46,332 bases of DNA, taken from an uncultured SAR86 cluster bacterium. GTDB taxonomy: Bacteria; Pseudomonadota; Gammaproteobacteria; Magnimaribacterales; D2472. The DNA lies in NCBI GenBank assembly GCA_902582355.1, contig CACHRR010000005.1, positions 1 through 46,332 of the forward strand. Reading direction: 5' to 3'. The translations under genes were made by a program, and so were the position numbers. The notes beneath the pieces were generated by a model, which did not search any database, was not told the origin of the DNA, and was given only the letters and a program-made list of their open reading frames with translations. Numbering within the stretch: position 1 is the first letter of the stretch; each line of letters begins with the position of its first letter. Below are positions 41,865 to 46,332 of this stretch, piece after piece.

Positions 41865-43610
41865 ATGAAAAATATTAATAAATTGTACGTATACATTTTG
41901 ACATTCTTTCTTTTTGCTACTTTTTCATATGCTCAAGACAATGAATATGACAAATCATTTCTTGAAAGCTTGCCTGAAGAGATCAGGGAAGATGTCATAA
42001 AAAGGGTTGACGAAAAAAATGATCTTGAAAAAGATGTTTACAGAAGCATTGACTCATCCAGTGATATTGAAAAGAAAGAATTCGATGAGTTTTTATTTGG
42101 GGCTGATTTTTTTGATACTATGCAGACCTCCTTTATGCCAGTTAATCTCCCAAATTTAGATGATGATTACGTTCTAGATAATGGAGATATTCTTAGCATA
42201 CAACTTATTGGCCAAAAGGATTCGACAGACTCTTATCAAATTGCAAGAGACGGCTCGATTAATTTGCCAGATATTGGTAAGTTACAACTTTCAGGCCTTG
42301 CTCTTGCAGAAGCATCTAAACTTATTATTTCTAAAATAAAGCAAGCATATATAGTAGTTGATGTATACATCACTTTAGAAAAAATAAGAGATATTAATAT
42401 TCTTGTATCTGGAAATGCTTACAATCCAGGCGTATATACTCTTAACGGAAATTCCAATATGCTTCATGCACTTCATGCTGCAGGTGGAATTAATGAATAT
42501 GGAAGTTACAGAAGTATAAAATTAATTAGGGATGAAAAAGTCATAGATACTCTTGATATCTACGATATTTTAATTGAAGGAAATTTTAATTCAAAAACTC
42601 GTTTACGAAGTGGAGATATGATTTTTGTTGATCCTAGATCAAATGTAGTTACTTTAGAGGGAGCTTTCAAAAGAAGCTCTCAATATGAATTACTTGAAGA
42701 CCAAAATTTATATGATGTTATTCCTTACGCAAACGGCATAACAACGACAGCAGACTTGTCAAACATATTCTTGTATCGATTATTAGATGGAGAGATTAGA
42801 GATATTCTAATAACAAATATCAATCAGTTTAAAACCATTAAAGCAAAAGATTTAGATCGAATCTTCATAAGAGAGTACAGTTTTAGAAATGTTCAAATTA
42901 CAGGTGCAATTCTTAGACCAGGAAATTATAAGATGGTTGAAGGCGAAAATATTTTTGACCTTATTGAAAGATCAGGGGGATATACTCAAAATGCCTTTCC
43001 TGAAGGAGCTATATATCTTAATGAGGATGCATTAGAAATTAATAAGATTGCACTAGAGAAACTTTACAATGATTTTATAGATGGCTTGCTAAGTATTATA
43101 CAAAAAAGTGGTTCATCTGATGCAGATTTTCAGTCTCTAGTGGCTATATCAAATGAGTTGAGAGAAGCTCAACCAAATGGAAGGATAATCATAGATCTGA
43201 AAAATGACAACTTTCGAAATTTAGTAAAGAATAATGATAAATTATATATTCCGGAAATAAATAATAATATTTTTATCTTTGGCGAAGTTTTAAATGAAGG
43301 CCCTCTTCTATATAGCAATGGAGCGAATTTAAATTACTATTTAGATGAAGCTTCGGGATTAAAGGAATCTGCAGATAATGATAAGATTTATATTCTTTAT
43401 CCAAATGGAAGAACAAAGCAATTTTCAAGAAAACGTAGTTTATTTGCTACTCAATCACAAAAAGTGCTTATTGAGCCAGGTTCTGTGATTTACGTGCCAA
43501 GAAAAATTGATAGCACATTGTCCTCAAGGCTTACCGCTCAAGCATATGCAACGATTTTAGGTAACATTAGCATAGCTTTAGCTTCCATTTCTTCAATAAA
43601 TAATAATTAA
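41865..43610 (+). CDS. Wza/GfcE-like outer-membrane polysaccharide export protein with SLBB domains
   Basis: 581 residues. The signal peptide (about 1-23) ends SYA-Q with no lipobox Cys, unlike Wza. The poly-export domain (about 100-175) has YVLDNGDILSIQLIGQ and IARDGSINLPDIGKLQLSGLALAEAS. Several SLBB (beta-grasp) repeats follow: INILVSGNAYNPGVYTLNG, LEGAFKRSSQYEL, VQITGAILRPGNYKMVEG and IFIFGEVLNEGPLLYSNG. A hydrophobic C-terminal helix (about 555-575) could form the outer-membrane pore as in Wza. The YjbH-like gene ten bases downstream suggests a group 4 capsule (gfc)-like export pair. Confidence 0.85.
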   Translation: MKNINKLYVYILTFFLFATFSYAQDNEYDKSFLESLPEEIREDVIKRVDEKNDLEKDVYRSIDSSSDIEKKEFDEFLFGADFFDTMQTSFMPVNLPNLDDDYVLDNGDILSIQLIGQKDSTDSYQIARDGSINLPDIGKLQLSGLALAEASKLIISKIKQAYIVVDVYITLEKIRDINILVSGNAYNPGVYTLNGNSNMLHALHAAGGINEYGSYRSIKLIRDEKVIDTLDIYDILIEGNFNSKTRLRSGDMIFVDPRSNVVTLEGAFKRSSQYELLEDQNLYDVIPYANGITTTADLSNIFLYRLLDGEIRDILITNINQFKTIKAKDLDRIFIREYSFRNVQITGAILRPGNYKMVEGENIFDLIERSGGYTQNAFPEGAIYLNEDALEINKIALEKLYNDFIDGLLSIIQKSGSSDADFQSLVAISNELREAQPNGRIIIDLKNDNFRNLVKNNDKLYIPEINNNIFIFGEVLNEGPLLYSNGANLNYYLDEASGLKESADNDKIYILYPNGRTKQFSRKRSLFATQSQKVLIEPGSVIYVPRKIDSTLSSRLTAQAYATILGNISIALASISSINNN

Positions 43611-43619
43611 TGATACTTA

Positions 43620-45617
43620 ATGCTAGCTCAAAAATTATGTACTTATTTTTTGCTAAAAAATTTACTTAAAAAAGAAAAATTAGCACTTCCTCTATTTTTT
43701 CTATCCCTTTCAGTAGCTGGAGATAGCTTTGATTACAATACATATAATAATTATGGAGTCGTTGGTCTTATCAATATGCCAAGCGCAAGATTTTTTGAAG
43801 AATCAGTCCATGGAGTAACTTTATATGACGGAACTCCTGATAAAAAAATTACATTAACATCTAATCCATTTGATTGGATGGAGGCATCTTTTTTTTATAC
43901 CAGTATTCAAAATAAAAGATATTGCTCAGTAGATAGTGACCCTATTTGTGCACAAGACTTTAAGGATAAAGGTTTTAATGTCAAGTTAAGACTCAAAAAA
44001 GAGGGCATTTTACCTGCAATTGCTATAGGAGCAAACGATCTTGCTGGCACCGGGTTATATAGTTCTGAATATATTGTAGGTAGTTATGGCATTAACAATC
44101 TTGATTTTCATTTTGGTCTAGGTTACGGAACTATGAATTCTATAAAAAATAGTGTAAAAAATCCTTTAGGCTATCTTAGCGATAGCTTTAAAAATAGGCC
44201 ATTAGAATATGAAGATTTAGGAGGTAGTTTTCAACCGAGTAGATACTTTTCAGGTGAAAGGGTATCCCCTTTTTATGGCATAAGCTATAGTTTAAACAAA
44301 AAAACTCTTGTAAAACTTGAAAGAGATACCACAGCAAATGATGTGGTTATTGAATATGATAATCCTAAATCAGATTACTCATTTGGAGTTGATTATTCAA
44401 TAACTAAGAATTTTTCTATTGGTATATCATATGAAAGGGGTATCTATACTTCCATAAAATTTATTTATAAAAATAATCCCAAAACTTCAATTAAAAAGTA
44501 TCAATATAAAAAAGCTAGTAATATTGAAGAGGATAATAAGTACACAAAGTTTATTAAAAATTTAGAAGAAAATGGCATTGGAGTAAATAAAATATCTGAA
44601 ACTACAAGTTCAATAGGTGTCGAATTAACACAATTGATTCATCCAAACTTAGGCTTAATTGAAGAAATCATATCATCTGCGGCAATGGATGCCGGTATTT
44701 ACAAAAACATAAAAAAAGATCTTAAAATTGCAGATTTAAACGCAGTATCAGAAATTGATAGCAATTTTGAGAAAAACGCGAATTTAATATACGAAAGAAA
44801 GAGTACTAAAAACTTTAATACAAAAACAGGGATTAAATTTAGACCATTTCTTGCATCAAGAGAAGAATTTTTTAAAGGCGCAATTTTATTGGAGAATGAT
44901 AGTGAATTTATCTTGAGAGATAATTTATTTTTCAACATAAATTTAAAATACTCTTTAGCAGATAATCTTGATGATCTAATATATCCTCCTGTTGATACTT
45001 TTCCTGCTCAAGTCAGATCAGATATTAAAGAGTATTTAAAAAATATGCATGAAGAGGGAATATTAATTGGAAGGGCCCAGTTAGATTACCATTTCACTCC
45101 AAAAAAGAATCATCATTTAATGATTTCAGCTGGTATTTTAGAGGATATGTTCTCTGGTTATGGATTTGAATATCTTTATTTTAAGTCGAATTCTAATTAT
45201 GCAGTTGGTTTTGAATTATTTGAAGCTCATAAAAGAGACTATAAATGGAAATTTGGAACTTTAAACTATAAAAACTTAACTGGATCAATAAATTTTTATT
45301 ATAGAAACTATGGCTATATACCATTTGATATGAAGATATCCTATGGTGAATACTTAGCAGGAGACATTGGATCAACAGTTGAATTTTCAAGAACATTTGA
45401 AAATGGAACACAATTTGGTGTTTTTGCTTCTAATACTGATGTTACTACAGTTCAGTTTGGTGAAGGTTCCTTTGACAAAGGAATCTTCTTTAATATACCA
45501 ATTTATAGCAATTTTATTAACTATACTTGGAGACCATTAACAAAAGACCCAGGCGCTAAGCTAAATAGAAAACATTCTTTATACGATTTGTTAGTAAGAT
45601 TTAGACCCATTAATTAG
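43620..45617 (+). CDS. YjbH/GfcD-like outer-membrane protein
   Basis: 665 residues with an N-terminal hydrophobic signal (about 22-34, LALPLFFLSLSVAG). The YjbH family pattern is clear: NYGVVGLINMPSARFFEES, NPFDWMEASFFYTSI, FKDKGFNVKLRLKKEGILPAIAIGANDLAGTGLYSSEYIVGSYG and FHFGLGYG. The remainder is rich in alternating beta-strand sequence (GISYSLNKK, FGVDYSITKNFSIGISYERG) and ends in RFRPIN, as expected for a beta-barrel. The family is linked to exopolysaccharide or group 4 capsule secretion. No Wzc kinase or Wzb phosphatase gene is adjacent. Confidence 0.85.
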   Translation: MLAQKLCTYFLLKNLLKKEKLALPLFFLSLSVAGDSFDYNTYNNYGVVGLINMPSARFFEESVHGVTLYDGTPDKKITLTSNPFDWMEASFFYTSIQNKRYCSVDSDPICAQDFKDKGFNVKLRLKKEGILPAIAIGANDLAGTGLYSSEYIVGSYGINNLDFHFGLGYGTMNSIKNSVKNPLGYLSDSFKNRPLEYEDLGGSFQPSRYFSGERVSPFYGISYSLNKKTLVKLERDTTANDVVIEYDNPKSDYSFGVDYSITKNFSIGISYERGIYTSIKFIYKNNPKTSIKKYQYKKASNIEEDNKYTKFIKNLEENGIGVNKISETTSSIGVELTQLIHPNLGLIEEIISSAAMDAGIYKNIKKDLKIADLNAVSEIDSNFEKNANLIYERKSTKNFNTKTGIKFRPFLASREEFFKGAILLENDSEFILRDNLFFNINLKYSLADNLDDLIYPPVDTFPAQVRSDIKEYLKNMHEEGILIGRAQLDYHFTPKKNHHLMISAGILEDMFSGYGFEYLYFKSNSNYAVGFELFEAHKRDYKWKFGTLNYKNLTGSINFYYRNYGYIPFDMKISYGEYLAGDIGSTVEFSRTFENGTQFGVFASNTDVTTVQFGEGSFDKGIFFNIPIYSNFINYTWRPLTKDPGAKLNRKHSLYDLLVRFRPIN

Positions 45618-45853
45618 CTTAACAATATTTCGGCATTAATATTGCATACTTTTTATAAAATAGTTTAAATATAAGAAATGCGAATTGTATATAAATTGTG
45701 ACAGATATTAAATATATGTGCAATATATAAACACATTTTGTAATTTTTTTACATTTTTTCACTTAAAGTGTAGTATTATTAGTCTGTTTTTAGTGGTATG
45801 CACATGTAAGTGTAAAATTGACACGGCATTTTGCATATTTTGAGAGGATTACT

Positions 45854-46332
45854 ATGAAATATTTCTATTTAATTACTTTAATTTTAATGTCTGTATCTTC
45901 CAGTTTAATTGCTAGTGATTATGCTATTTCTGTCGAAGAGTTCGATGAAATAAAATTAAAAGTTGCTGTATTAAACAAAAATGAGTTAATGTCTAGAGAA
46001 GTTGAACTCAAAAACGAAATTTCTAATTTAGAGATTGAACAGTTAAATACCCAAAGCCCAACAAAATTAAAATCGTCTAGAGCTCGACTCGGCTTACTCT
46101 TAGCTGAGCTTTCCCAAGTTCAAAAGGCTCTTTTGGCTCTTGGTGCTGTGGTAATTACAGATCAAGTTATTAGTGATGATTCTAAACCTGATAATATTCC
46201 TCCATCTATTACTATCATTGGTAGTAATCCTGTTACTGTTGAGCTTGGAAGTACATACTCAGATGCTGGAGCAACGGCTACAGATAATAGAGATCCATTT
46301 CCATTACTTACAGTATCAAGTAATGTAGATAC
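45854..46332 (+). CDS. Secreted protein with coiled coil and Ig-like (DUF5011-type) domain, 5' part
   Basis: The frame is open to the window end, giving 159 codons. GAGAGGA at 45842-45848 is a good ribosome site five bases before the ATG. The signal peptide is MKYFYLITLILMSVSSSLIA (1-20), then a charged helical stretch (about 28-95) with heptad-like spacing (VELKNEISNLEIEQL, ARLGLLLAELSQVQKALLAL). An Ig-like domain starts near 116 (PPSITIIGSNPVTVELGS, then YSDAGATATDN), the usual opening of DUF5011/HYR-like repeats. It is probably a long surface protein with repeated domains beyond the window. A 236-bp leader region precedes it. Confidence 0.8.
   Translation, partial: MKYFYLITLILMSVSSSLIASDYAISVEEFDEIKLKVAVLNKNELMSREVELKNEISNLEIEQLNTQSPTKLKSSRARLGLLLAELSQVQKALLALGAVVITDQVISDDSKPDNIPPSITIIGSNPVTVELGSTYSDAGATATDNRDPFPLLTVSSNVD

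Noticed and set aside
1-46332. CRISPR arrays, insertion sequences or complete integrase genes
   Set aside because: No regularly spaced repeats and no transposase or recombinase motifs were seen. The only direct repeats of note are coding repeats in the cadherin protein and the short boundary repeats.

Overview
The window is AT-rich DNA, mostly about 30-35% GC by eye, with very tight gene packing: many ATGA, GTGA and TTGA stop/start overlaps and little intergenic sequence. Gene content and order suggest a streamlined gammaproteobacterium, probably a marine SAR86-like lineage. That placement is an inference from the order uvrC-pgsA-tRNA-Cys-tRNA-Leu(UAA) and infC-rpmI-rplT-pheS-pheT, from the low GC and from unusually short housekeeping proteins. 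No database search was possible. Nearly every gene is on the + strand.

Layout. (1) 1-4095, housekeeping: 3' end of pyrF, then pgi, uvrC and pgsA. (2) 4104-5723, two sugar genes: a UDP-sugar dehydrogenase without its C-terminal domain and a nucleotidyltransferase-cupin fusion. They sit between pgsA and tRNA-Cys/tRNA-Leu, where E. coli has no such genes. (3) 6106-31862, a Wzx/Wzy-type O-antigen or surface-polysaccharide locus: Wzz; dTDP-L-rhamnose genes rfbC-B-D-A; CDP-4-keto-6-deoxyglucose genes rfbF-G plus a reductase; a Wzx flippase; five glycosyltransferases; a translationally coupled GDP-heptose operon with its own transaldolase; a methyltransferase; an EpsG-like polymerase; a four-gene block with an arylsulfotransferase-like protein, two small membrane proteins and a PAPS-type sulfotransferase; and a final sugar-nucleotide reductase/epimerase. 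No priming transferase or ligase is in the window. (4) 31886-36325, housekeeping: pdxH, infC (ATA start), rpmI, rplT, pheS, pheT. Both PheRS subunits have lost accessory tRNA-binding domains. (5) 36483-41471, a 1662-residue cadherin-repeat lipoprotein. (6) 41472-41864, a tRNA-Ser(GGA) gene split through its anticodon loop into two halves in opposite orientation. (7) 41865-45617, a Wza/GfcE-like and a YjbH/GfcD-like polysaccharide export pair. (8) From 45854, the start of a secreted protein with a coiled coil and an Ig-like domain, cut by the window end.

How it works together. Regions 2, 3 and 7 describe synthesis, assembly and possible export of a surface glycan containing rhamnose, a CDP-derived 6-deoxyhexose, a manno-heptose and possibly sulfate. 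The strongest oddities are the split, inverted tRNA-Ser, whose intact promoter now points at the export genes, and the paired loss of tRNA-binding appendages from PheS and PheT.
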